64,000 nucleotides of DNA from Saccopteryx bilineata. Lineage: Eukaryota > Chordata > Mammalia > Chiroptera > Emballonuridae. Positions 22,565 through 32,508 of this stretch are shown one piece after another (positions within the stretch are counted from its first letter, which is position 1; each line of letters opens with the position of its first letter). The position numbers and the translations under genes are program-made. The notes under the pieces are model-generated. The model had not been told where the DNA came from, made no database searches, and was given only the letters and a program-made list of their open reading frames with translations. The stretch spans positions 288,088,590 through 288,152,589 of the forward strand of contig NC_089492.1 in the NCBI RefSeq assembly GCF_036850765.1. Direction: 5' to 3'.

Positions 22565-22995
22565 GGGGTCACCAAACTTTTTCTGCAGAGTCAAATTGCA
22601 AATATTTTAGGCTCTGGAGGTCAAACAGTCTGTGTTACCACAACTTCTCTCCGCTACAGTAGCCGCCAGCAGGCTCGGACAGTATGAAAACAAGCAGGTG
22701 TGTTCTAATAAAACGTTACAGAAACGGGGCCCTGGCTGGTTGGCTCAGCGGTAGAGCGTCGGAGGGCCAGAGCATCGCCCCCTGGTGGGCAGAGCGTCGC
22801 CCCCTGGTGGGCGTGCCGGGTGGATCCCGGTCGGGCGCATGCGGGAGTCTGTCTGGCTGTCTCTCCCCGTTTCCAGCTTCGGGAGGAAAAGATTTTTTAA
22901 ATTAAAAAAAATAAAAAAAATAAAAAAAATAAAATAAAATAAATAAAAAAACAAAAAAAACGTTACAGAAACGGGCAGCAGGCCTGATGTTAACT
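22565..22995 (+). mobile_element. Charlie-type hAT fossil interrupted by a SINE
   Basis: The left end GAGGGGTCACCAAACTTTTT, then CAAATATTTTAGGCTCTGGA, and the AATAAAACGTTACAGAAACG segment resemble a common eutherian Charlie-type non-autonomous element. The expected right inverted repeat is missing, so the copy is 3'-truncated near 22995. A deleted SINE lies at 22729-22957. Confidence 0.65.
22729..22960 (+). mobile_element. Type A SINE with large internal deletion
   Basis: The head up to the A box (GTAGAGCGTCGG) is joined directly to the distal module (AGGGCCAGAGCATCGCC), removing the B box and the whole CT-rich body. The join sits at a CGG shared by both ends. The target duplication CGTTACAGAAACGGG is perfect at 22714-22728 and 22961-22975. 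Two CCCCCTGGTGGGC modules remain. The tail is a long AT-rich run (22893-22957). Loss of the B box would prevent normal Pol III transcription, so the deletion probably arose after insertion or during reverse transcription. Confidence 0.9.
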
Positions 22996-23233
22996 TTCTC
23001 ATTTACTGGTCACTCGGGTTCCCACTTTGGCGACTCCGGGCTTGTAGCATTTACCCGTTTCTCTTCTGGGCGCTCTTTTATTTAATTCCTTGTCGGAATT
23101 CTCTGTAAATCTTAAACACTCGCGAGTTGGTTACAAACTCCTGTCTGCTGCTCCTGTCATCTTTTTTGTCTGGGTTGTTGTTTGATGGAGTTTCTCATTT
23201 TAGTCAACTGCCGATCTGTTTCTTTATGGTTTG

Positions 23234-24563
23234 TGTCGGGAGCCGATCCACAACTGCTGGCTGACAAGGTCACAGCAGAAGAAGACCCACAACTGCTGGC
23301 TGACAAGGTCACAGCAGAAGAAGATCAAAAACTGCTGATTGACAAAGTCACAGCAGAGAAGACCAATGGCTGCGGGGTGACAAAGTCACTGCAGTGAAGA
23401 CCAATGGCTGTGGGGTGACAAAGTCACCACAAAGGATAGGCACAACGATACTCCCCCCTTTGACTTTTTGAATTAATCTGGCCTTATATCCCCCCTTTTT
23501 CTGGGTGTGTGCTATTATTTGTGGCACAGGGATAATAGTACCGTGCTTTCCCTGTAGATTCGTAGTGATTTCTTTGGAAATGAGACAGAGGGTGTGAGTT
23601 CCACAGAAAAGCCTGTAAGCCCCTTGAACTGGGCTCATAGACATAAGAGGCTGGCTATGATATCCCTCGTAAAGGGTTAAGTTTGTAGAAGAATTCCTTC
23701 TTAATCATGTTAGAAAGAAGAGATTGTGACTTGTGAATGGTTAGGAGGCAGTGGCTGTGCACAGAGCACCCTTAGGCCTTCACTTAACATTTTTCTTCCC
23801 TAGCCTTTTCATGTGATAAGTAGAGAAACATTTCTTTCTTCCTTTCTTCTTTGATCTGCAAATAGTGGTATATTCTGAGAAAAATAGAGTCAGAACTTAA
23901 CTAGTGTTTAAATATAATAAATAAGTAATATTTGATTAGACAATAGTATCTTAGATAAGGTATAGTAGGATGGCCCATTGTGTGGCCTAGAATGAGAGCG
24001 TAGTCAGCAAGAAAAGAATGTTTTACTAGAGAATTGTCTTTTGACTAAAGGCAATTGCTAGGCTTTCTCAATGAGATGTTCTCTTGAGATTCAAAAATGT
24101 AGGGAAATCCATGGAATGTCTTGTGTTGCTGCTGGGCTATCTTGCAAGTGCACTCTGCATATCTTTGGGTGAAAGCTATTCTTGATGTTATGTTAATTTC
24201 TTTAGAGGCAAGCCTTTTAGAACTAATAATCTAAAAGTTTTTACTGATGTTGTTATCGCTATTCAAGTTATTTTGTATTTTGAATGATTTGCTACCTGAT
24301 TTGTGACTCATAGATGTAAATTAACTGTTATCCGGAAACATCAAAACATAGTGAAACAAAAGTAATAATTAACACCATGTGATTGTAACTCGGTGTGCGT
24401 GTATAAAAAGGGAGCTATACTAGCATTTGGTAGAGATGCCTGGCAGTAAATGCTAACCGGAGAATAAAGAGAAAGAAAAGAATTCGGCTCTCTCACTCCA
24501 TTTTTGCCGACGCCGTCTCCTCCTGTGGGACCCCTGGATCACCGCCGGGGCTGGACCCCGGCA
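23234..24563 (+). mobile_element. Solo retroviral LTR, 1330 bp, probably class II (betaretrovirus-like)
   Basis: It begins TGTCGGGAGCCGATCC and ends GGACCCCGGCA. The 6-bp duplication GGTTTG at 23228-23233 and 24564-24569 is perfect. Such 6-bp duplications are usual for class II endogenous retroviruses. A TATA-like box (GTATAAAAAGGG, 24400-24411) and a poly(A) signal (GAATAAAGAG, near 24463) define U3, R and U5. The first 190 bp contain five tandem units of 38-39 bp. Only one LTR remains, so the provirus was lost by LTR-LTR recombination. It has no viral gene and no long reading frame. Confidence 0.85.
23248..23436 (+). repeat. Tandem repeat in U3 of the solo LTR (five units of 38-39 bp)
   Basis: Unit starts lie at 23248, 23287, 23326, 23358 and 23396. 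Each unit holds a GACAA(A/G)GTCAC core; in the last two it reads GTGACAAAGTCAC, a perfect inverted repeat around AAA. The first two units are almost identical over 38 bp, and the last two form a second subtype. U3 tandem repeats in retroviruses often act as enhancers; here this is only inferred. Confidence 0.9.
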
Positions 24564-24809
24564 GGTTTGTACTTTCTGAGTCTTGGTTAAGAAATCCTTT
24601 CTTAATATAGTTTTCTCCTAATTTTCCACACGTATCCAATTTTGCTTCTTACGTTTTAATTCAATTGGAGTTTACCTGTGTGCTTGGTATAAAGTAGATG
24701 AGTTTAATTTTTCTATAAGCGCAATCAATTGCTCAGCTCTGATTATTGGCCAGTCCATCCTTGCATTGCTAGTCTACTGTCGGGGAGAAAAAATATCTTC
24801 CTCCTTCTA

Positions 24810-25020
24810 CCCTTTTGAGCTCTGGGCTCCGGGCTGGGGCTGTGGTTAGGACTCCGCGCTCTGGACTCCAGGCTGGGACTCCGGGCTCTGGGCTGGGGGA
24901 TTCTGGGCTGGGACTCTGGGCTCTGGGCTCTGGGCTGGGGCTCCAGGCTCTAGGTTCTGGGCTCTGGGCTGAGGCTCCAGGCTCTGGGCTGAGGCTCCGG
25001 GCTCTGGGCTGGGGCTCTGC
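24810..25020 (+). repeat. CTGGGCT-based minisatellite
   Basis: About 210 bp of irregular repeats built from GGCTCTGGGCT and GACTCCGGGCT, with unit lengths from 7 to 24 bp. The right half approaches a regular unit (GAGGCTCCAGGCTCTGGGCT). Frames on both strands (for example 24815-25033 plus, 24846-25382 minus) are repeat artefacts. It lies inside L1 sequence. Confidence 0.9.
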
Positions 25021-25582
25021 AACAAAAGACTAACAGGCAAAGAGACATGAAAAATTAATATGAAAAAAAAATTAATATGAGTTTTATGTGACACGGGAGA
25101 CTTCCTAAGGAAATGAAGACCCGAAGAAAGAGTTGAACCGCAGTGTTTTTGTATGAGGGTTGATGAAGAGTGGGCAGTTGTGGGGAAACGTGGAAAGGCA
25201 AAGGGGTCAGAGCTCAGGGTGGCAAACTGGGGGGAAGGGCAAGGCCCAGTCACGCAGATTCCTCTCCATGCTCCTCTGTCTTTGGAGCCAAGGGTGCTCA
25301 CCTCCTCCAGGTACAGGGGTGCACCTCTCCCGTGAGGGTCTGGGACCTGCTTCCGGGGACAGTCAGAAAGTCCTTCCTGCACCTGCCATTTCTCTCAGAT
25401 GCCCTCAGTTTAAAACACTGACCACACCAAGGTGCTACATCTTAGGGGAGCACGTCCAATGGTCCCATCTCTGTCCCATAAATAACCTCTTACATCTGCG
25501 GGTTTAGTTTTGGACTGTGTTTCGGTAAGCTGTCTGTTTCTGGGCCTAATTCCTGTAAGTTTATAATAAGTCCTGATATTTA

Positions 25583-25927
25583 TTATTATTTTTTTCTTTC
25601 TTATTTTTTTTTTCTGAAGCTGGAAACGGGGACAGACAGTCAGACAGACTCCCGCATGCGCCCGACCAGGATCCACCCGGTATGCCCACCAGGGGGCGTC
25701 ACTCTGCCGCGACCAGAGCCACTCTAGCGCCTGGGGCAGAGGCCAAGGAGCCATCCCCAGCGCCCGGGCCATCTTTGCTCCAATGGAGCCTTGGCTGCGG
25801 AGGGGAAGAGAGAGACAGAGAGGAAGGGGGGGGGGGTGGAGAAGCAAATGGGCGCTTCTCCTATGTGCCCTGGCCAGCAATCGAACCCGGGTCCCCCACA
25901 CACCAGGCTGATGCTCTACCGCTGAAG
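25583..25927 (-). mobile_element. tRNA-derived SINE, type A, reverse strand, 5'-truncated
   Basis: Minus-strand type A SINE lacking about the first 19 bases of the head; it stops at the A box (TCAGCGGTAGAGC). The target duplication GTCCTGATATTTA is perfect at 25570-25582 and 25928-25940. It has one internal module (CCACCAGGGGGCG on the plus strand, 25687-25699), a strong CTCF-like word. Confidence 0.92.
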
Positions 25928-26750
25928 GTCCTGATATTTAGAAGGTGACCCCACCACACACACACAACTTTTCCCCTTGCCTTCTTTCTTCAGAACGGTC
26001 TTAGTGTTAGCTGTGTGCTCACAGGTCTGAACTCCAGGATGAGCTCAGAATTCTTTATGGGGCTTTTGATTAACATTACAGTATGCTGAATTTATTAATG
26101 TTAGAGAGTGCTAACGGCTTTAGGGGGTACCGACTCTATCCATGAAGGCAGGGTGCTGCCTGCCTTCTTTTATGCGTCAATACACACATTTTAAACAGTT
26201 TTATAGACTATATAATGTATACATTATAAATTTTATAATTATAGTTTTCTTTAGAAATATCTTAACACATCTTCCTGTTACATGTATTCCTTGGTTATAT
26301 AAATTCTCTGGCTCTTGTACACGGTAGTTTTAAAATTATAGTGTTGCCAGTATATGAGAATCCCCTTGAGTTTTATATGTTAATCTGAAACTCAGCAACT
26401 GTGATAAACTCTCTTAGTTCCAAAAAGTTTATTAGTTTCACCTTCTCTCAGATTTTTATTGCAGATGAGCATATTATCTATGATTTATTACTAGGTTTGT
26501 TTTTTCCTTCCCACCTGACCCCTTTTATTAACTTTTTCGGTTCTGAATGTATAGGTTAGGACCTGAATCCATCACATGGTTGATAGGGGGTTGTGCTGTC
26601 TCATACCTGACATTAAAGAAATGTTTCTTATTTAATCATTAAGTGTAACACTTTCTGTAGGTTTTCAGCAAATGGCCCCACCCTTCAATTATGGAAGAGC
26701 CTATTTCTAGAAAGTTATGAACCTTCACCCTGGTTTCTAAAATAGTTTTT

Positions 26751-26824
26751 TTTTTCTTTTTTTTTAATAGAAAATTTTCCCTTTTTTTAAAAAAAAATTT
26801 TTTTTTATTTTATTCATTTTTTTT

Positions 26825-26870
<46 letters not shown>

Positions 26871-26960
26871 CAGAGAGAAGGGGGGGAGGAGCTGGAAGCA
26901 TCAACTCCCATATGTGCCTTGACCAGGCAAGCCCAGGGTTTCGAACCGGCGGCCTCAGCA
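26751..26960 (-). mobile_element. tRNA-derived SINE, type C, reverse strand, 5'-truncated
   Basis: It contains the type C segment GGAAGCATCAACTCCCATAT and CCTTGACCAGGCAAGCCCAG on the plus strand, a (GA)n stretch (26826-26872) and a T-rich tail. The tRNA-like head is missing beyond CCTCAGCA. The target duplication TAAAATAGTTTTT is perfect at 26738-26750 and 26961-26973. Confidence 0.9.
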
Positions 26961-26973
26961 TAAAATAGTTTTT

Positions 26974-27620
26974 AATTAATATTTTCTTATGGAAGTAAGA
27001 TATGTTCAGAGAAATAGCAATCAAATAGATGAACAGCAGGATGACCTGTTCCTGCCCCAGCCTTTCTCTTCAGACAAAATCGCTGTTGACATTTCTCTTT
27101 CCTTCCAAAAATTTTCAAAGCATCTGCAAGCACATGTTTTTATGCCCATTTTTTTTTCTCCACACAAATAGATCACACCGTCCATGCTGTTCTACAGTTT
27201 GCTTTTTTCCAGTAAAATAACTTGGATATTAATCTATATCAGTACGCATTGGTCTATGCCAGCTGTTCTCAACCTGTGGGTCGTGACCCCAGCGGGGGTC
27301 AAATGACCAAAACACAGGGGTTTTCCGATGGCTTTAGGCGACCCCTGTGTTTTGGTTGTTCGACCGGGTGGGGGTCGCGACCCACAGGTTGAGAACCGCT
27401 GGTCTACACCACTCTTTTTCAGGGCCCCATAGTATTTATTCCCACTGTATGGATGCCCATGACTGGTTTGACCAATTCCCTATTAAGGAATGTTAAGGAT
27501 GTTTTTTTCTTGTCTGTCTATTGGTCTGCTTGTTGGTTATTGCACATAATACCTCAGTGAACATCCTTTGATATGTATCATTGTATGTTTGTGCAAGCAC
27601 ATCTGTAAGAGAAATAGGAA
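26974..27620 (-). mobile_element. L1 LINE 3' UTR, reverse strand, with nested hAT
   Basis: Complement of an old L1 3' UTR: CAAGCACATGTTTTTATGCC, TTGGATATTAATCTATATCA, CCCATAGTATTTATTCCCAC and ACATCCTTTGATATGTATCA. The SPIN-like element at 27260 interrupts it. Nothing codes. Confidence 0.7.
27260..27401. mobile_element. SPIN-like non-autonomous hAT (142 bp)
   Basis: Inverted repeats run from CAGCTGTTCTCAACCTGTGG to CCACAGGTTGAGAACCGCTG. The interior pairs over much of its length (ACACAGGGG and CCCCTGTGT), giving a hairpin. The target duplication is GTCTATGC at 27252-27259 against GTCTACAC at 27402-27409, with central TA. Words such as TTTTCCGATGG and GGTCGCGACC match what I recall of SPIN elements. 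Confidence 0.88.
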
Positions 27621-27980
27621 AGTCCCTATTTTTAAACTCCATTGTCTAACCCCCCAACCCCTCTCCCTCAATACCCTGCTCATCACAGACGGAGACCCAG
27701 GAAGCTCACACTTGCTTTGGTCAGGATCCTCTGAGACCTTCAGTTCCTCCTATCCCTGCTGAGCCAGGGTCACAGAGAGCAGCCTGTCTTCTGGCACTTG
27801 GTCTGTGGACCTGACAATTCCTTTTAGCCTGTCTCAGCCTCTGCGGACTTTGGACCTAGTTGTGTACCTGAACTCACAGTGTCTCCTGTGCCTTCCTCCT
27901 CCATGGCCTGCCCACTTGGGTGCCAGGTCTCTGCGGGTTCCTCCTCCTGACCCCTTGACCAGCCTGATCTTGGTCCAATG
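27621..27980. other. Unassigned non-coding stretch
   Basis: C/T-rich sequence with short frames on both strands. No gene or confident repeat. Confidence 0.35.
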
Positions 27981-27984
27981 CCTT

Positions 27985-28440
27985 TGTAAAGGATCAGACT
28001 ATGCCATCCGGAATACGTCACTCTAGCATAAGGACTGTTTTGGGCTGAAGGTAATTGAGAAAAAGCAGACATGGGAAGGGCTCTCATACGAATGTGCAGC
28101 CCCTCTCCATACTGAGAGCCAACCTTATCTCAAGAGATGGAGACAGTACCAATGTGAATCTGCATAAACCAACTCTCATCCAAACCCTCAGTAACCCTCC
28201 TCTCCCATTAGTGCCCCCAGCCCATACATTTACCTTCCCACAGTGTACTGCCCCTAGAAGCCCTCTCCTTTGTCTTGGCATTTTCCCACAATATGTTGCT
28301 TTCTTGTTAGAATGCTATGTAAGTCCCCAATTAAAAAAGGGTCTTCATTGCTTTTCTGTAAAAATAAGATCTCTGTGCCTTATCTCCTATTAATTTGTCT
28401 TGTGTCAGTGTAGTTTTAATTTGCATGCCCCAGACACCAA
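27985..28440 (+). mobile_element. Possible ancient LTR (ERVL type)
   Basis: The 3' part (GAATGCTATGTAAGTCCCCA, ATAAGATCTCTGTGCC, then TCCTATTAATTTGTCTTGTG and TCAGTG) resembles the R-U5 end of old mammalian LTRs. The ends and target duplication could not be fixed. It may be an unrelated sequence. Confidence 0.35.
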
Positions 28441-28831
28441 GTCTAAGAGAGTGGAGGAAAAATGCCCCCCCCCCCAGACACACACAAACACATTCCATGC
28501 TCTGTGCTCACCCACAGCCCCATGCAGGTCGAGCACCTGCGAAGGGCACTTACTCTGCTGGGTGCGAACTCCAATAATTCTTAACTCTCCCGGCGAGGAG
28601 TTCTTTGAAAATGAAAATCAGGTCAGGTCACTTCCTTTTAAAAAACTGTTATGGCTTCTCAACAGACTTAGGAGAGAACACAGACACCCCAGAGAGCCCT
28701 GCCTCTTGCTCCTGTCTTCTAAGCTCTTCCAACCACGGGATCTCAGTCTGTCCTTTCTCAGCTCTATCATTGTCACTTGACAGCTTTGAATTTGCAAGGC
28801 TCAGCCTTGTCCCCAACACTTCAGCCCCACC
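28441..28831. other. Unassigned non-coding stretch
   Basis: The section 28620-28800 (TCAGGTCACTTCCTTTTAAA, then ATGGCTTCTCAACAGACTTA) is weakly L2-like. No gene is supported. Confidence 0.35.
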
Positions 28832-28839
28832 CATTAAAA

Positions 28840-29012
28840 CAGGGGTCTCAAACTCGCGGCTTGCGGGCCGCATGCGGCCCGCTGAACAATTTTGTACGGC
28901 CCGCAGAATAATCCACGGGCTTACTTAATTTTATCCAAAATATTTTGAACTTCGTGGATTAGTCTGCGGGCCGCACAAAATTGTTCGGCGGGCCGCGAGT
29001 TTGAGACCCCTG
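28840..29012. mobile_element. Palindromic hAT MITE (173 bp)
   Basis: Starts CAGGGGTCTCAAACTCGCGG and ends CCGCGAGTTTGAGACCCCTG, a perfect 20-bp inverted repeat. Pairing continues into the GC-rich flanks (GGGCCGCA and its partners), so the single strand can fold almost end to end. The 8-bp duplication CATTAAAA is perfect at 28832-28839 and 29013-29020, with central TA. CpGs are well preserved, which suggests a fairly recent insertion. Confidence 0.92.
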
Positions 29013-29020
29013 CATTAAAA

Positions 29021-30735
29021 GTAGGTGTTATTCTTTATCATGGCACCTTTCTCCCTCTCAGGAATTTATCATCCACCCCCCACGAGAATGTAACTGACTT
29101 TCCTTGAAGGAATTCCCTGTCCCGATAACACTATGATAACACGATAACACGGTGTTAACCAACACACCCTACCTTCCTGAGGGTGTGGTAGAAGTTTGGC
29201 CAATCAGAGTCTCACTCTGGAATTTGATCCTTGACCCTCGTGGCATTAGAATTTACAACAACAACAACAAAGCAACTGGAAGGGATTCATTCCAAGGGTG
29301 GTGGCCAGAAGAGAAGCTGCTCTTTTCACAGACTGCCCTACCTTCCCACTCCCCCCTTCTCGCCTCACTTTTGCCCCTCCCCCTCCATTCCTCACCACCT
29401 GCATGGAGCAAGTCCCATGAGCTTTCCGGGGGTCCTTCCCCCAACCTCCCTTTCCCATCAATGTAGCTGGCTCCAGTTCTCTGCATTATAGGAACCCAGC
29501 CTGAGCCCACCTGCCGTGGTCCCCCCTCCTCTAGTAACCCCCACCCCACTCCCCTGGTGCCCAGCTCCACGTGGGTACACGGAAGCCCTCTATCTGTATC
29601 TGACACAGGAATAACAAAGGCTTACACTTCCTCAGGGGGAAAGGGCGCAGGTACTGAGAGAACTCTGGGGGGGGGGGAGAGGTGTCGAAGGGAGAGGTGT
29701 CATGGGGAGGATGGTGTGAACAAGAACTGGTAATTGCATCCTATACCTTTGTCTTGTTTCTGCTGCTTCCTTCTGCGGCTAACTGGCTCCCAGGAGGCAT
29801 CCAGAGACCTGGGGGAAGCCCCTGTCCCATAAAGCCCTCAGTCCTAAAATGGCCCATCGAATCACCTCTACCATTGTGGATGGGATTGGTGGTCACTGTG
29901 TAAAGGTGTTTCTCTCCCCACAAGAGGGGACGCTTGTTGATGAGGGAGGGGAACAGATCCACAGTGACTCCACCTTCGAATAACTTTCTTGGTGCTGAAG
30001 ACTGTTTCACCTCCTGACTACCTGTGCTGTGAAACTGCTTCCTCCTCTTTCCAACACCGATCTTTTGCTTCAAGCCAGTGAGAATGGGGACATGGTCCCT
30101 ACATGCACTTTCTGGATAGAAGATAAAGATGCCCAGAAATGGGCCACTGGAGGTTCCCTGAGGGCGGGCGGCCGGCCTGAGGCATTCGCCATACCCCTGT
30201 GCACAGGCAGGTGGTAGAAACTCAGTGAATTGTCAAATAACTGGATTAATTTAACTGCTTACATTTTTACAAAAAAAGCTACCTTTGAAATAAAGCAAAT
30301 TCTTTTCCATTTTCTTGTTCCAGACATGATGTCTCAGGGCTGGCAAATCACGTCCTCCACGAGCCCCGCAGAAGGGGCACTGCTCCCCTTGGCTGTCTGC
30401 ACAGCTCTGGGTTTGGCCCACTTATCCTTACGGTTAAACCAAAGGCCGTGTTGCAAGTGTTGACAAAACGACATTCAAATGCCGCCACCACGACCACACC
30501 CAGGACTTAGGTAGGAATATCACCCCCACCGACTCACTGTTTCAATGACCACTCCGGCCCCTCACCGAAGACCCCTCTCAATGTATTCCGTAAACAAGTG
30601 GGGGACCCAGAACTGGGGCCTGGGCTTTCTTCTCTAGTCACTCTATAACTTCTCCTGTCTCCCTCACCTTGTGACTTCAAACATCTTGAGTGAACTAATG
30701 TTTTCCAGATTTGTGCCGATGGCCCTGACATCGGC
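29021..30735. other. Unassigned non-coding stretch
   Basis: No gene. A small (ACA)n run lies at 29257-29272 and a G run near 29668. Frames overlap on both strands (29152-29606, 29682-30073) without domains. Confidence 0.4.
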
Positions 30736-30739
30736 TCCA

Positions 30740-31276
30740 CATTCCAGACCCACATCTCCAATTAGCTATTTGACATCTCCCCGTGGATTGTCCCACCACC
30801 AGTCAACCTCCACCTGCGCCCACCTGGTCCCTCTCTCAGTGAGCAGCGCCTCCTGTGTCAGTTGCTTCCACAGAAAACTGGGAGCCCTGTTTTCTCCCTT
30901 CTTCCTCACCTCCCAAATGCAATTCATCTCCAAAAGATTTCTCAAGTCGCTCCTGTCCCTCTATCTATCTTCACTGCCATCACTCCCATGCAAGTCACTA
31001 GACTATCTCTTTGACGACGTCCCATGGGACCAAGAATTAAATCCAAATGTGCTCAGTTCCTCCTGACTCTTCAACCCCATCCACTGTATCTCTCCTCTGT
31101 GATCACGATTGTTGGCCACTCAGGGCATATTCTGGTTCCCTGGGCAGACAAACTCTTTCTGCCACAGGACCTTTGCATATGCTGTCTGGGTCCTCTCCTC
31201 TGCCTTGACTGCTCTCTTCTCCTCTGAATTTCTCTGTTAGACACCTTCCCTGGGCCCCTAGTTGTTCTCTCATAGC
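30740..31276 (+). mobile_element. L2 LINE, 5' part of a copy split by a hAT
   Basis: L2 3' region words: TTGGCCACTCAGGGCATATT, CCACAGGACCTTTGCATATG, CTGTCTGGGTCCTCTCCTCT, AGACACCTTCCCTGGGCCCC. The match stops at the hAT duplication and resumes at 34558. The 131-codon frame at 30671-31066 is a remnant or chance frame of L2. Confidence 0.75.
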
Positions 31277-32047
31277 ATCTAGAGCGGTGTTTCCCAACGT
31301 GGGGCCCACGCCCCACAGGGGGGCAATTCGATAGTTAAGGGGGGCAATTTGAAAATGGACTCGACAGGACTTTAACTCTTTCACCCCGGGCCATTTAAAT
31401 GCAATGCTAGATATCAGTGCCAAATTTAACAAAAAATGCAATTCTTAAATAATTGCGGTAAATAATTATTAAGTATAATTTCATTTGACGAGACCAAAAT
31501 ATCAACTGGGTGATTGGTGTCATCAAGTAAACTTCGTCCTGGGTTCACCGTGGAGCATGCCATCTGCCGCAGGGAACCCCGGACGTTTTAAAAACTCGCT
31601 AAACAACACAGTTATTCTCACCTAATTGGCCCATCGCAACTTCTGTAGTGTTTCACATCATTCAGTTGGTGTTAATTTGAAATAAGTGTCAGTCAAAACT
31701 GTTGTAAAAGCTTGTTGATTTAATAAATATACATATATATATTGTATAGATATAATTGATAAGTATTTGATTTTATTTTTATCAATATTAAACTCTTTAT
31801 TAAGTACTTCTTGCATCGGGGCTAGAAAGCACTAATATTTTATAAATATTATTGGGGCTATAATAGTGCATGCACGACAATTTTAATTTTAGAAGCATAA
31901 CTTTCCAGAAAATTTTGTCAAGTGGAAAAAATATAGATATCTTTTGATTTACGGTGGTAGTGTAGTAAATGTGTTATATACATTTAAATAAATATGAATT
32001 TTTAGTATACGTTTACTCTATGTCACATTGAATATATTTTAACACAT

Positions 32048-32445
32048 TTTTTTTTTTTTTTGGTATTTTTCTGAAGCTGGAAACGGGGAGAGACAGTCAG
32101 ACAAACTCCCGCATGCGCCCGACCGGGATCCACCCAGCACGCCCACCAGGGGCAACACTCTGCCCACCAGGGGGCGATGCTCTGCCCCTCTGGGGCATCG
32201 CTCTGCCATGACCAGAGCCACTCTAGCACCTGGGGCAGAGGCCAAGGAGCCATCCCCAGCGCCCGGGCCATCCTTGCTCCAATGGAGCCTTGGCTGCGGG
32301 AGAGGAAGAGAGAGACAGAGAAGAAGGAGGGGGTGGGGGTGGAGAAGCAAATGGGAACTTCTCCTATGTGCCCTGGCCGGGAATCGAACCCGGGTCCCCC
32401 GCACGCCAGGCCGACGCTCTACTGCTGAGCCAACCAGCCAGGGCC
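32048..32445 (-). mobile_element. tRNA-derived SINE, type A, nested in hAT leader
   Basis: Full-length reverse copy with tail T run at 32048-32061, two internal modules (CCACCAGGGGCAAC and CCACCAGGGGGCGATG, 32141-32180), body and head. The B box is intact (GAATCGAACCC on the plus strand). The short target duplication AACACAT lies at 32041-32047 and 32446-32452. Insertion post-dates the hAT. Confidence 0.92.
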
Positions 32446-32508
32446 AACACATATTTTAATATTAGTTTTTAATTGATCTTATTTTTATTTCTTATAGCCC
32501 ATAGTAAA

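Larger units (their letters stand above)
22996..26750 (-). mobile_element. L1 LINE sequence, reverse strand, with later insertions
   Basis: L1 complement is visible at 23070-23233 (GTTGTTTGATGGAGTTTCTC, TATTTCTTTATGGTTTG-like), 24570-24790 (CTTGGTTAAGAAATCCTTTC) and 26060-26740 (GCTGAATTTATTAATG, then GTTATATAAATTCTCTGGCT). The flanks of the solo LTR join smoothly, which shows that the LTR entered an L1. A (CTGGGCT)-rich minisatellite and a SINE lie in between. No frame is intact. Confidence 0.7.
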
